Below, one piece after another: positions 23,148 through 31,736 of a DNA stretch of 64,000 bases (its first letter is position 1; each line of letters begins with the position of its first letter). Source of the DNA: Bacillota bacterium. GTDB taxonomy: Bacteria; Bacillota; UBA4882; UBA8346. The notes beneath the pieces were generated by a model, which worked only from the letters and a program-made list of their open reading frames with translations, did no database searches and had not been told where the DNA came from. The stretch spans positions 1 through 64,000 of the forward strand of contig JAEYRX010000032.1 of the NCBI GenBank assembly GCA_023435225.1. Reading direction: 5' to 3'. Both the position numbers and the translations under genes were made by a program.

Positions 23148-24254
23148 ATGAAGATTACTTATCCCTTTATGGGAACAACTTTAATTTATAAAAAACTATT
23201 TGAACTTTTAGGTCATGAGGTGGTTCAGCCACCACGACCTACCAAACGTACTATTGATTTGGGAGTAAAGTATAGCCCGGAATTTGCTTGTTTTCCATAT
23301 AAAGTTTTACTGGGCACATATATTGAAGCAATTGAGACGGGTGCCGATACTATTGTTACTTCGGGGGGGAGCGGTCCATGCCGGGCCGGTTTGTATGCCG
23401 AGATTCAAGCCAAAACTTTAAAAAGACTTGGTTATCAGGTGAATTTTATTGTTTTTGACGATATTGGCCGAGATCCGCAATTGTTTTTAAAAAACCTGAA
23501 GAAGCTTCATGGAAAAAACTCCGTGGTAAAAACAGTAGGAGCGATTTATACTGCTTATAAAATAGCTTGTTCTTTGGAAAAATTAAATAAATTCGTTGAA
23601 ATACAAAGAGCTTATGAAATAGAAAAGGGTTCTTTTACCAAAGCTTTTGAAAAGATTACCCGGAGATATGATCAAGAAATTTTTTTATCCGGTGATATTA
23701 ACAAGGTTGAGCAAGAATCTTTATACCTATTGAAATCAATTCCGACGTTGCAAATTCCGGAAAAACAAAAAATACGGATCGGTATTGTCGGTGAAATATA
23801 TGTAGTAATGGAGTCGTCAATTAACATGAATATTGCTGAAACCTTGAATCATTTGGGCTGCGAAGTTAACCGTTCTATGTACATCTCGGAATGGGTAGAT
23901 CATAACATCTGGCCTAAATGGTATACTGCCAAGTCTGATGCTAAGATTATCCGGGAAGGTAAACGCTATTTCCCTTTGGGAATTGGTGGCCACGAAAGAC
24001 ATAATATCGGTAATATTATTATCTATAAAAAACATGGTTATGACGGAGTAATTCACTTAATGCCTTTTGGATGTTTACCGGAACTGGTCACTCAAAGTAT
24101 TATGCCCAGGGTTTCTAACGATTATGAGATCCCGGTGTTAACTTTAGCTTTGGATGAGCAAACCGGAATGGCTAATAACTTGACCCGGTTGGAAGCATTT
24201 GTGGAACTCATTCGAAATCTAAAAAAGGTAAATTTAGGATTTGCTCAAAAATAA
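23148..24254 (+). CDS. HgdB-like 2-hydroxyacyl-CoA dehydratase superfamily protein
   Basis: This 368-residue protein starts with ITYPFMGTTLIYKKLFELLG and carries Cys in PEFACFPYKVLLG, GGSGPCRAGLYAE and PFGCLPELV. These resemble cluster-binding positions of the dehydratase B/D superfamily, and the last block mirrors the neighbour's AFGCGPDS. The start has AAAAGGGG upstream. Two relatives of this type beside an activase suggest an ATP-driven low-potential electron transfer unit. No standard HgdA catalytic partner is present, so the substrate cannot be assigned. Confidence 0.75.
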   Translation: MKITYPFMGTTLIYKKLFELLGHEVVQPPRPTKRTIDLGVKYSPEFACFPYKVLLGTYIEAIETGADTIVTSGGSGPCRAGLYAEIQAKTLKRLGYQVNFIVFDDIGRDPQLFLKNLKKLHGKNSVVKTVGAIYTAYKIACSLEKLNKFVEIQRAYEIEKGSFTKAFEKITRRYDQEIFLSGDINKVEQESLYLLKSIPTLQIPEKQKIRIGIVGEIYVVMESSINMNIAETLNHLGCEVNRSMYISEWVDHNIWPKWYTAKSDAKIIREGKRYFPLGIGGHERHNIGNIIIYKKHGYDGVIHLMPFGCLPELVTQSIMPRVSNDYEIPVLTLALDEQTGMANNLTRLEAFVELIRNLKKVNLGFAQK

Positions 24255-24329
24255 CTTCCACTATTATTTTTCTGAAACGCGCATTAGATCATGAGCATTT
24301 CAGAAAAAAGTGGAAAGTAATTTTTGAGC
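24243..24329. repeat. Long hairpin overlapping the stop codon of the HgdB-like gene
   Basis: GCTCAAAAATAACTTCCACT (24243-24262) pairs with AGTGGAAAGTAATTTTTGAGC (24309-24329), with one bulged base. TTTTTCTGAAA (24267-24277) pairs with TTTCAGAAAAA (24298-24308). The left arm includes the stop codon of the upstream gene. It could moderate expression between the two genes or be a repeat element. Confidence 0.7.
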
Positions 24330-24354
24330 GGCTCCTTACCTGAGGAGGAGAAAT

Positions 24355-25371
24355 ATGCAAGAGGTATATTTAGGAGTAGATGTTGGTTCAGTCAGTACTA
24401 ATCTGGTAGCTGTGGCGTCAAACGGTCAGGTATTATCCGGGCAATATGTCCGGACTAACGGCCAACCAATGGATTGTGTCAAAAAAGCCTTAAAAAATCT
24501 GCTTCACGAGTTACCTGGGATTAAAATTGCCGGAGTGGGGACCACCGGTAGTGGGCGACAAATGGCTGCGGTATTAATTGGGGCTGATGTTGTCAAAAAT
24601 GAGATTACCGCTCATGCATCGGCTACGGTTTTTTTCTATCCCCAGGTACGAACCATCTTTGAGATCGGCGGTCAAGATTCCAAAATAATCCTGGTCAAAG
24701 ATAAAATGGTAGTTGACTTTGCCATGAATACGGTTTGTGCTGCAGGTACCGGTTCATTTCTCGATCATCAGGCGGAACGGTTGAAGATTCCCATCGAAAA
24801 GTTCGGAGAAATGGCTTTGTCATCAATGGAAAATGTTAGAATTGCCGGTAGATGCACGGTTTTTGCCGAATCGGATATGATCGCCAAACAACAATTCGGT
24901 TTTTCCAAAGCGGATATTATTAAAGGATTATGTGAAGCTTTGGTGAGAAACTATATAAATAACCTTGGCCGTGGTAAGTCTTTAGAGCCGCCATTTGTAT
25001 TCCAGGGAGGCGTAGCCGCCAATCAGGGGATAATTGCCGCTTTTGAAAAAGAAATTGAGCAACCGGTAATTATTCCGGAGTATTACAATATTATGGGGGC
25101 TATCGGCGCCGCTTTATTGGCCAAAGATCACTTGGAAAACACCGGAGCCAGGACCAAATTTACCGGTTTTGACCTCATGGATATGGAGTTTAAACCAAGA
25201 AGCTTTAATTGCAACGGCTGTCCTAATGTCTGTGAAGTAATTGAGGTAGCTGCCGCCGGCGAAGTTATCGCCAGATGGGGAGACCGCTGTGGGAAATGGA
25301 CCAATGCACTAATGAACAAGAATATTAACTTGGAGGCTGCCGTTGCCGGGGAAGAGAAGAATACCGCATAA
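24355..25371 (+). CDS. HgdC/BadF-like ATPase activase
   Basis: The 338-residue ASKHA-fold ATPase has the phosphate-1 loop GVDVGSVSTNLVA, GTTGSGRQM, phosphate-2 IGGQDSK, and the cluster Cys in NTVCAAGTGSFLD and GRCTVFAESD. HgdC-type activases bind a [4Fe-4S] cluster between two subunits and use ATP to inject an electron into a partner. A C-terminal extension with NCNGCPNVC and DRCGKW adds Cys of unknown use. The ribosome site GAGGAGGAG is strong. It lies with the DUF2229 and HgdB-like genes, its likely partners, and the ADH gene follows after 14 bp. Confidence 0.9.
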   Translation: MQEVYLGVDVGSVSTNLVAVASNGQVLSGQYVRTNGQPMDCVKKALKNLLHELPGIKIAGVGTTGSGRQMAAVLIGADVVKNEITAHASATVFFYPQVRTIFEIGGQDSKIILVKDKMVVDFAMNTVCAAGTGSFLDHQAERLKIPIEKFGEMALSSMENVRIAGRCTVFAESDMIAKQQFGFSKADIIKGLCEALVRNYINNLGRGKSLEPPFVFQGGVAANQGIIAAFEKEIEQPVIIPEYYNIMGAIGAALLAKDHLENTGARTKFTGFDLMDMEFKPRSFNCNGCPNVCEVIEVAAAGEVIARWGDRCGKWTNALMNKNINLEAAVAGEEKNTA

Positions 25372-25385
25372 GGAGGATTACAGAG

Positions 25386-26558
25386 ATGGAAAATTTCGTT
25401 TTTCAAAATCCAACCAAAATAATTTTCGGTAAAGGGGCTGAGAACCAGGTTGGAAAAGAGGTTAGTCAGTATAGTAAAAAGGTGTTGCTCCACTATGGCG
25501 GCGGGAGTATTAAAAAATCCGGCTTATTCGACCGGGTGGTAGCATCGCTAAAAGAAGCAGGCGTAGTTTATCTGGAGCTTTCCGGGGTTAAACCCAATCC
25601 AAGGTTAAGCTTGGTTCAGGAAGGTATTAAGCTATGCCGGGAGAATGAGGTAAACTTTATATTAGCGGTTGGCGGCGGTAGCGCTATTGATTCGGCTAAA
25701 GCCATCGCCATGGGTGTGCCTTACCAGGGTAATGTCTGGGACTTTTTTACCGGAAAAGCGGATTTAAAAGAAGCTTTACCGGTTGGGACTATTCTGACCA
25801 TTCCGGCTGCCGGGAGCGAGGCCAGTACCGCCAGTGTTATAACTAATGAGGACGGTTGGTATAAACGCGGTTTTAACTCGGATATTATTTATCCTAAGTT
25901 CTCAATTTTAAACCCGGAACTTGCATTTACCTTACCAAAATATCAGGTAGCATGTGGTATCTCCGATATTATGGCCCACTTGATGGAGCGTTATTTTACC
26001 AATACTTTAAATGTTGAGCTTACGGACCGTTTAATTGAAGCTACCCTTAAAACAGTGATTAACAATGCTCCTTTAATTATAGAGCAACCAAATAATTATG
26101 ATGCCTGGGCGGAGATAATGTGGTCCGGAACAGTAGCCCATAATAACCTGCTTAATACCGGTAGAACCGGAGACTGGGGTTCTCATGATATTGAACATGA
26201 GATCAGCGCTATTTATGATGTAGCTCATGGAGCAGGGTTGTCGGTTGTTTTCCCGGCGTGGATGAAATATCTTTATAAACATGATCTTAAGAGATTTGCT
26301 CAATATGCGGTCAGGGTTTGGAATGTTGATTATTCATATTGGAATCCGGAAAGAACGGTTCTCGAGGGAATTGTCAGACTGGAAAAATTCTATCAATCTA
26401 TTGGACTTCCTGTTAGATTAAAAGATATGGAGGTCGGTGGTGACCGTTTAGAAGAGATGGCCGAGAAATGCACCAACTCCGACCGGAATACGGTAGGTAA
26501 TTTCGTGAAATTGAAGAAAGCGGATGTGCATCAGATTTTAAAATTAGCGGAAATATAA
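25386..26558 (+). CDS. Iron-containing alcohol dehydrogenase (BdhA/YqhD type)
   Basis: The 390-residue group III alcohol dehydrogenase starts with MENFVFQNPTKIIFGKG and has the NAD(P) motif GGGSAIDSAK. The metal-ligand set (Asp near GISDIMAHLMERY, His in DVAHGAG and in GSHDIEHEI) matches butanol and aldehyde reductases. It likely reduces an aldehyde with NADH or NADPH. It sits 14 bp behind the activase gene with AAGGAGGA, so it is co-transcribed. Confidence 0.9.
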   Translation: MENFVFQNPTKIIFGKGAENQVGKEVSQYSKKVLLHYGGGSIKKSGLFDRVVASLKEAGVVYLELSGVKPNPRLSLVQEGIKLCRENEVNFILAVGGGSAIDSAKAIAMGVPYQGNVWDFFTGKADLKEALPVGTILTIPAAGSEASTASVITNEDGWYKRGFNSDIIYPKFSILNPELAFTLPKYQVACGISDIMAHLMERYFTNTLNVELTDRLIEATLKTVINNAPLIIEQPNNYDAWAEIMWSGTVAHNNLLNTGRTGDWGSHDIEHEISAIYDVAHGAGLSVVFPAWMKYLYKHDLKRFAQYAVRVWNVDYSYWNPERTVLEGIVRLEKFYQSIGLPVRLKDMEVGGDRLEEMAEKCTNSDRNTVGNFVKLKKADVHQILKLAEI

Positions 26559-26660
26559 TTGCAGAAATTTCAACGCCCAGGGCTCTCAAACCCCTGGGCT
26601 GATTTTAAAATCAATTTAAACCCCATTTCACGGCTACGTGAATTCTTCGAAGCTTAACCT
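26558..26660 (-). repeat. ~100-bp dispersed repeat with CCCAGGGG hairpin, copy 2
   Basis: Read on the minus strand it contains AGCTTCGAAGAATTCACG, AGCCGTGAAA, ATCAGCCCAGGGGTTT and AGCCCTGGGCG in the same order as 1318-1420. The hairpin GCCCAGGG/CCCTGGGC (about 26574-26600) could also terminate the ADH operon. Confidence 0.65.
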
Positions 26661-26664
26661 AGCC

Positions 26665-27196
26665 TTATAGACCCTCATAATTTTTTTTAATTCCCACCAA
26701 TATCCCTAAAGCTGGATTGTCTTTAAATTCCGGAGTTCGCATTATTTTTTCTTCTTGATAGTTGGAGAGGAAGCCGACTTCCACCAAAACACTGGGCATA
26801 TTGGTTTCCCTAACTACTACAAAGTTTTGTTCTTTTACTCCCAACCCGGCGAATCCGGTTGATTTTATGATTTCTTGAAAAATGTTCGTTGCCAGTTTCA
26901 TGCCTTGATTACGCCCCTGATAACTAAAGACTTCGATCCCATTAACCTTCAAGTCGGGATGATTATTGATATGGAGCAACAGGGAGCGGGTTTGATTGCC
27001 GATCAATATAAAATTTACGATTATTAGCATAAAGTTTGATGTTTGTTTTACCGAATTTAAGAAAAACATCTTCTTTTTGAAAATCCCTGGCGGTTACAAT
27101 ATTAATCCCGCCCTTTGAGGGCATTATTTCTTTTTTATAATATAAAATACCTGCTAAAAGTATTAATGGTAATAAATGCTTCTGGTTGAATTTCAA
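26665..27196 (-). pseudogene. Decayed N-acetylmuramoyl-L-alanine amidase (CwlD-like)
   Basis: Two minus-strand frames overlap. The upstream frame (27196 to 26963) gives a signal-anchor N-terminus and the segment INIVTARDFQKEDVF. The downstream frame (to 26665) gives LLLHINNHPDLKVNGIEV, GVKEQNFVVVRETNMP and SVLVEVGFLSN, which are the C-terminal half of amidase_3. The N-terminal amidase part with the DPGHGG zinc ligand is absent. A frameshift near 27000-26970 and an internal deletion therefore left a non-functional gene. A sequencing error alone cannot explain the missing half. Confidence 0.75.
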
Positions 27197-27208
27197 TGAA
27201 TCCTATTT

Positions 27209-27286
27209 AACCATGAAAAGCACGAAACACACAAAAAGTTCGTTTTTTGTATTATTAAATTCATGCCTTTCGTGTGTTTCGTGGTT
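27209..27286. repeat. Inverted-pair repeat, CACGAAACACAC class
   Basis: AACCATGAAAAGCACGAAAC (from 27209) is mirrored by CCTTTCGTGTGTTTCGTGGTT (27266-27286). It lies just upstream of the amidase remnant and before the SpoIID-like gene. Confidence 0.65.
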
Positions 27287-27416
27287 AGAAACAATTTTTT
27301 GATTTTGCCATTTTTCTACTACGGCTTCTTGGTTGTTTTGGAATTAAATGTTTTATATAATTTAAATAAGTAAAGCTAGAAGTTTATTATCCAACATATA
27401 AAAACGGAGACTAATT

Positions 27417-29453
27417 ATGAAAAAACAAGTTATTTCAGGTGCTGTCTTTTTGCTGCTCATTTCGGGTCTGGTTATTCATTTAAAACCGGGAAGGGCTGAA
27501 TCAATCCCTGAAAATGAGTTTAAAACGGCAAAATCCTTATATTATTCCGATATCGACGGTAGTTTTGAAAAATACAACCAATTAGTCGCTAAGGCCTCCG
27601 ATAATGACCGAGTACGATTTGACATGGTACATATTTTACTGGAAAAGGGAGACTATCAAGAAGCTGTTGCTAATTTAAAGCTATTACTCAAACACAATCC
27701 GGGTGAAGAACGGTATCGGCTGGCCATGATCAAAACTACTTACCTGGCAGGAATGCCGGCGGAAACCGTTAACTATTCTGCCAATGCGGGTTTGACACCG
27801 GAAGAGATGTATTGGAGAGGCTTAGCTCTGAAGGATCTTGAAAAAAACGATGAAGCTAAAGAAATTTTGTTGAAGTCCCTAAACACCAAACCTTATAATC
27901 CCCAGGCTTATTATTGGTTGGGAGTCCTTTCTCAAAAAGCAGCCGATTATGAAAATGCAATTTTCTTTTACCGGAAAGCTGCCTCCCAGGACTCAAATTT
28001 AACCGCTGTCTATATGCCGTTGGCTCAATGTTGCGAAGCCACCGGCAAGCTTTCATTGGCTTACAGTTATTTAAATCATGCCAGAGCAGCTTATCCCTGG
28101 GATTTGGATATAAAGGCGGCTTTAGAAAAATTCCGTAATGATCACCCGAATTTTTGGAAGCAACAAGAGATCAATGACCAAAGAGAGCGGGAACAAAAGA
28201 TCCCGCCCCGAGTAACTGCCATTAAGAAAAACCGCCAAAATATTCCCGAACTCCGGATCGGGCTGGCGGAAAGAGTTAAGCTTCTTCAATTGAAAGCCGG
28301 AGGTTCTTTCCGGTTATCAAATCAATATACCAGCCGGCATTTTAAAATAGCTTCCAATATCAGATTAACCGTAAAACAACGAGGATCCCGAATCGAAGTC
28401 TGGAGTGAACGGGGTAATTTGTTATTCAGAACTTCTCATAGTGTATATCTAACCTATGATAATCCGGAATCAACCACTATTATATTTGATATTAAAAATG
28501 GCAACGGCAGGCTCTTAAGCGGCCACGGCGACCGGATTTACCGGGGAAAAATGCAATTTATACCAAAGTCTAATGGGTTAACTTTAGTTAATCGTTTAAA
28601 CATGGAAGAATACTTATATGGAGTTGTTCCGGGAGAGATGGAATCGACATGGCCGGCTGCAGCCCTTGAGGCCCAAGCAATTGCTGCCCGTACTTATGCT
28701 ATTTCCCATCGGGGATACTTTAAATCCCGCGGATTTGATTTGTTACCAACTGTTGCCTCACAGGTCTACGGTGGAGTCAGGATTGAAAAACAAACGACTA
28801 ATGCTGCGGTTGATGCCACAGCCGGTAAAATTATCGTTTATAATGGTAAAACTATTAGCGCTTTTTATACCGGTAATAACGGCGGTTATTCCGCCAGTGC
28901 TGAAGATATTTGGGGGGCCGATATCCCCTATTTACAAGCTGTACCGGATCGATCCTTGACTATGGATTCTCAGTTGTTAAGCCCAACCGAACTGGCGGAA
29001 TGGTTGACCAATCCTCCATCAACCTATAGTTCAAATCCGCAATACTCAGCCCGCTGTCATTATCGTTGGACTGCCTGGATACCTCGGACTGAGATTGAAC
29101 ACCGTTTGGGAAAGAGTGACAAGATAGGGAATATTATTTCGATAACAATTGTTAACCGTAGCGAGGCCGGAGTTGTTACCGAGGTATCAGTTAAAGGAAC
29201 CAACGGCGAATGTACCCTTACCGGCGATGCTATCCGTTCAAAATTGGGAAGATTACGTAGCAATATGTTCATAGTGGCGCCCAAATTAAAGGCCGGCGGC
29301 TTAGTGGAATATTTTATATTTAACGGTGGCGGCTGGGGACACGGAGTAGGAATGTGTCAGAGCGGAGCGGCCGGTATGGCGGCTGATGGTTATAAAGTGG
29401 AAGAGATCTTAAACCATTATTATCGCGGAACCGAGCTTAAAGAGTTGTATTGA
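27417..29453 (+). CDS. SpoIID/LytB-domain protein with TPR repeats
   Basis: The 678-residue protein has a signal peptide (1-27), a TPR region (about 50-235, with YWRGLALKDLEKNDEA and AYYWLGVLSQKAADYENA), a charged linker, and a C-terminal SpoIID/LytB domain (about 290-678). The latter shows NRLNMEEYLYGVVPGEM, ALEAQAIAARTYA, GNNGGYSASAEDIWG and GGGWGHGVGMCQSGA. SpoIID is a lytic transglycosylase that strips peptide-free glycan during sporulation; LytB-type relatives modulate wall hydrolases. Its essential Glu is in VPGEM. The TPR module suggests a scaffolding role beyond classical SpoIID. Confidence 0.9.
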   Translation: MKKQVISGAVFLLLISGLVIHLKPGRAESIPENEFKTAKSLYYSDIDGSFEKYNQLVAKASDNDRVRFDMVHILLEKGDYQEAVANLKLLLKHNPGEERYRLAMIKTTYLAGMPAETVNYSANAGLTPEEMYWRGLALKDLEKNDEAKEILLKSLNTKPYNPQAYYWLGVLSQKAADYENAIFFYRKAASQDSNLTAVYMPLAQCCEATGKLSLAYSYLNHARAAYPWDLDIKAALEKFRNDHPNFWKQQEINDQREREQKIPPRVTAIKKNRQNIPELRIGLAERVKLLQLKAGGSFRLSNQYTSRHFKIASNIRLTVKQRGSRIEVWSERGNLLFRTSHSVYLTYDNPESTTIIFDIKNGNGRLLSGHGDRIYRGKMQFIPKSNGLTLVNRLNMEEYLYGVVPGEMESTWPAAALEAQAIAARTYAISHRGYFKSRGFDLLPTVASQVYGGVRIEKQTTNAAVDATAGKIIVYNGKTISAFYTGNNGGYSASAEDIWGADIPYLQAVPDRSLTMDSQLLSPTELAEWLTNPPSTYSSNPQYSARCHYRWTAWIPRTEIEHRLGKSDKIGNIISITIVNRSEAGVVTEVSVKGTNGECTLTGDAIRSKLGRLRSNMFIVAPKLKAGGLVEYFIFNGGGWGHGVGMCQSGAAGMAADGYKVEEILNHYYRGTELKELY

Positions 29454-29629
29454 ACTATTGTTCTATCATCATCTAGGGCAGGAGTAGGAAATTTTCGTCC
29501 TCTCATATCCCCTGGGCTGTTGCTTACAAACCATATCAACCCCGCAAAAGGGCTCGTCTAGGTTTTTGGCTTTTTCCCAAACAAGGTAAAAGTTAATAAA
29601 TAACGTTTTGATTTTTATATAATTATCTC
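29454..29629. other. Intergenic stretch after the SpoIID-like gene
   Basis: No gene is seen. CCCCTGGGCTG at 29510 is a fragment of the repeat described at 1318 and 26558. Confidence 0.4.
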
Positions 29630-29664
29630 CTCTCCATAAAATCTTCACTTTTCTTTGGTATTAT
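29630..29664 (+). promoter_or_regulatory. Promoter with paired CTCTCCA/ATCTTCA boxes
   Basis: CTCTCCA (29630-29636) and ATCTTCA (29641-29647) are 11 bp apart. After 11 bp comes TATTAT (29659-29664). The geometry equals that at 6158, 6713 and 6829. It now drives a SHOCT remnant and the rhodanese gene. Confidence 0.62.
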
Positions 29665-29691
29665 TTATATATCCAGGGATATTAAAACCGT

Positions 29692-29799
29692 AGGGACAAT
29701 CCTCACGGAAGCCCTTATGATATCTTAAAAGAAAGGTATGTCAAGGGTGAGATTAATGAAGAAGAATTTGAAAAGATGAAGAAACATCTTCAAGGTTAA
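29692..29799 (+). pseudogene. C-terminal SHOCT-domain remnant
   Basis: The frame reads AGG then DNPHGSPYDILKERYVKGEI and ends NEEEFEKMKKHLQG. This is the short C-terminal helix pair (SHOCT) common at the end of small membrane proteins. The frame has a stop codon just upstream (TAA near 29684) and no start, so the rest of the gene is missing. It lies directly behind the ATCTTCA promoter, so an intact gene was probably under that control. Confidence 0.6.
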
Positions 29800-29831
29800 T
29801 GATATATTAACCGGAAACCGGAGGGTTCGCT

Positions 29832-30245
29832 TTGAAAAATTTATTATTAATAATTGTTGGTATAATAAGTGTCATAGTAGTATTTTTTACGGCCGGCGCT
29901 ATGAAAAGTACTGGAAATAACGAAAAATTTGAATTTCAGAATATTACCCCCGCTGAGGCCAAAGAAAGATTGGCTGCTGAACCGGGAATTATTTTGCTCG
30001 ATGTAAGAACTCCGGCGGAGTATGCCGAAAAGCATATACCTGATAGTAAATTGATTCCGCTGGACCAGTTGGAGCAAGAAGCGGAAGCGAAATTAAAAAA
30101 TAAAGGAGCCACGGTATTTGTTTACTGCCGAAGCGGCCGTAGAAGCGCCATAGCTGCCGGAATTTTAGTAAAACTGGGCTATACGGATGTTTATAATTTG
30201 GGAGGAATAATTGATTGGCCATATGAAACGGAGTCTGGAAATTAA
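29832..30245 (+). CDS. Membrane-anchored rhodanese-domain protein
   Basis: This 137-residue protein has an N-terminal membrane helix (4-24) and an extracytoplasmic rhodanese domain with the persulfide Cys in VYCRSGRRS and DVRTPAEYAEKHIPDS. Rhodaneses carry sulfane sulfur. The start is TTG with ACCGGAGG 8 nt upstream. It may share the upstream ATCTTCA promoter, linking it to the same regulon as the DUF2318 and cupredoxin genes. A terminator follows directly. Confidence 0.87.
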   Translation: MKNLLLIIVGIISVIVVFFTAGAMKSTGNNEKFEFQNITPAEAKERLAAEPGIILLDVRTPAEYAEKHIPDSKLIPLDQLEQEAEAKLKNKGATVFVYCRSGRRSAIAAGILVKLGYTDVYNLGGIIDWPYETESGN

Positions 30246-30258
30246 AAATAGAATTAAT

Positions 30259-30281
30259 AAACCGGCGAAATCCGGTTTTTT
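30259..30281 (+). terminator. Terminator after the rhodanese gene
   Basis: AAACCGG and CCGGTTT pair around CGAAAT, followed by a T-run. Confidence 0.8.
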
Positions 30282-30399
30282 GATATCATTCGTTACTGAA
30301 CGTTAATTAAAGATTTCAGTCAAAATGACGATAGAACTACTAGAAATAGTTACAAAAGAATTTGTATTTTGCTTATCTCATTTTGTCTGAGGTGAAGAT

Positions 30400-31560
30400 A
30401 TGTCCTCGTTTACAAGATTAGTACTGGTTTGCATACTGTTGGTGATAATCGGTTCATCCAACGCATATTGCGTCTCTACTGAAGAGTTAAATCAATTGAA
30501 CAACCAGATTGAGCAGACCAAGAAGAAACTATCGGAGACGAAATCCAAAGAACACTCTGTTTTGGGAAACTTAATTAGAACACAACAAGAGTTGGAGAAG
30601 ATAAATGATAACTTGGACAAATTGAATGTTCAGATTAAAACCACCGTCTCCCGATTGGATACTGTTTCATCCCAACTAACTAGCGCCCAAAGTGAGCTGG
30701 AACAGATAAAGCTGGAAATAAGCGGTAAGGAAGGCCTTTTGGATCAACGGTTGGTTGCTTTTTACAAGTATGGTTATCAAGGTTGGGTAGAGGTTTTATT
30801 TACCTCACAGAATTTTATTGATTTTATCGAACGGATAGAGCTGGTTCAAAGCTATATTCAAAATGATTTCCGGATGTTACGGTCGCTTCACAACCGGCAG
30901 GAATTAATCCTTCAAAAAAAAGCTGAGATAGCTGATAAAAAACAAGAGTTAACCGGTCAGCGAACAACCTACATTAGTCTTCAAAAAAGGCATCAGCAGG
31001 AAAAAAGCAGGCAGTTGTATTTGTATGGACGTAATCAATCTCAATTAACAGCTTTACGCAATGACCGGAAGGCGTTGGAATCTGCTTTAGATGAGATGTT
31101 GCGTACATCCAAAGAAATGGAAGAAAAAATTCGGGAATACCAAAAAAGAAATCAATCCGGTTTAGCCGGAACAGGAATCCAAATTTGGCCGGTACGGGGA
31201 AGAATATCTTCTTACTTTGGTTACCGCTATCATCCGATATTAAAAAAACGGAAGTATCATACAGGGTTGGATATTGCCGCTTCGGAGGGTACGTCTATTT
31301 TGGCGGCTGATTCGGGAGTAGTTATTTTCTCCGGAAATAATGGCGGTTATGGAAAGATGATCGCTCTTGATCACGGGAAGGAATTCTCCACTTTATACGG
31401 ACATTGTTCGGTACTGTTGGTTTCCGAAGGTGATAAAGTGGAAAAAGGGCAGGTTATAGCCAAAGTAGGGACTACCGGATTGAGTACCGGGCCGCATCTG
31501 CATTTTGAGGTTAGAATAAATGGTAAGCCGGTAAATCCGATGAAGTATTTGCCGAAGTAA
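30400..31560 (+). CDS. EnvC/NlpD-like M23 peptidase with coiled coil
   Basis: The 386-residue secreted protein has a signal peptide (1-25), long coiled coils (about 27-110 and 165-245), and a C-terminal M23 LytM domain (about 275-385). The zinc-site residues are visible as HTGLDIAA, LYGHCS and HLHFEVRING. The complete HxxxD and HxH motifs suggest active endopeptidase rather than a purely regulatory LytM. The architecture resembles murein hydrolase activators and cell-separation peptidases. Confidence 0.9.
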   Translation: MSSFTRLVLVCILLVIIGSSNAYCVSTEELNQLNNQIEQTKKKLSETKSKEHSVLGNLIRTQQELEKINDNLDKLNVQIKTTVSRLDTVSSQLTSAQSELEQIKLEISGKEGLLDQRLVAFYKYGYQGWVEVLFTSQNFIDFIERIELVQSYIQNDFRMLRSLHNRQELILQKKAEIADKKQELTGQRTTYISLQKRHQQEKSRQLYLYGRNQSQLTALRNDRKALESALDEMLRTSKEMEEKIREYQKRNQSGLAGTGIQIWPVRGRISSYFGYRYHPILKKRKYHTGLDIAASEGTSILAADSGVVIFSGNNGGYGKMIALDHGKEFSTLYGHCSVLLVSEGDKVEKGQVIAKVGTTGLSTGPHLHFEVRINGKPVNPMKYLPK

Positions 31561-31615
31561 GGAAAGGCCAAAGGCGATAGGCGAAAGGTGTGTGATTGCA
31601 CTTTTTGCCTATTTT
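31556..31615. repeat. Heptamer repeat tract (GGCGATA/GGCGAAA units)
   Basis: AAGGCCAAAGGCGATAGGCG shows 7-nt periodicity and is mirrored by TTTTTGCCTATTTTTTTGC just downstream. It may also act as the terminator of the M23 gene. Confidence 0.55.
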
Positions 31616-31736
31616 TTTGCATGGATTTTTAATCATAAAAAGCTTGAATCTCTTTATAACAACGGTTAAAATATACTAAAGATTTTCATAATAAAGAAAT
31701 CTATGTTTAAATTCATGTAATAACTGGAGAGCAATA

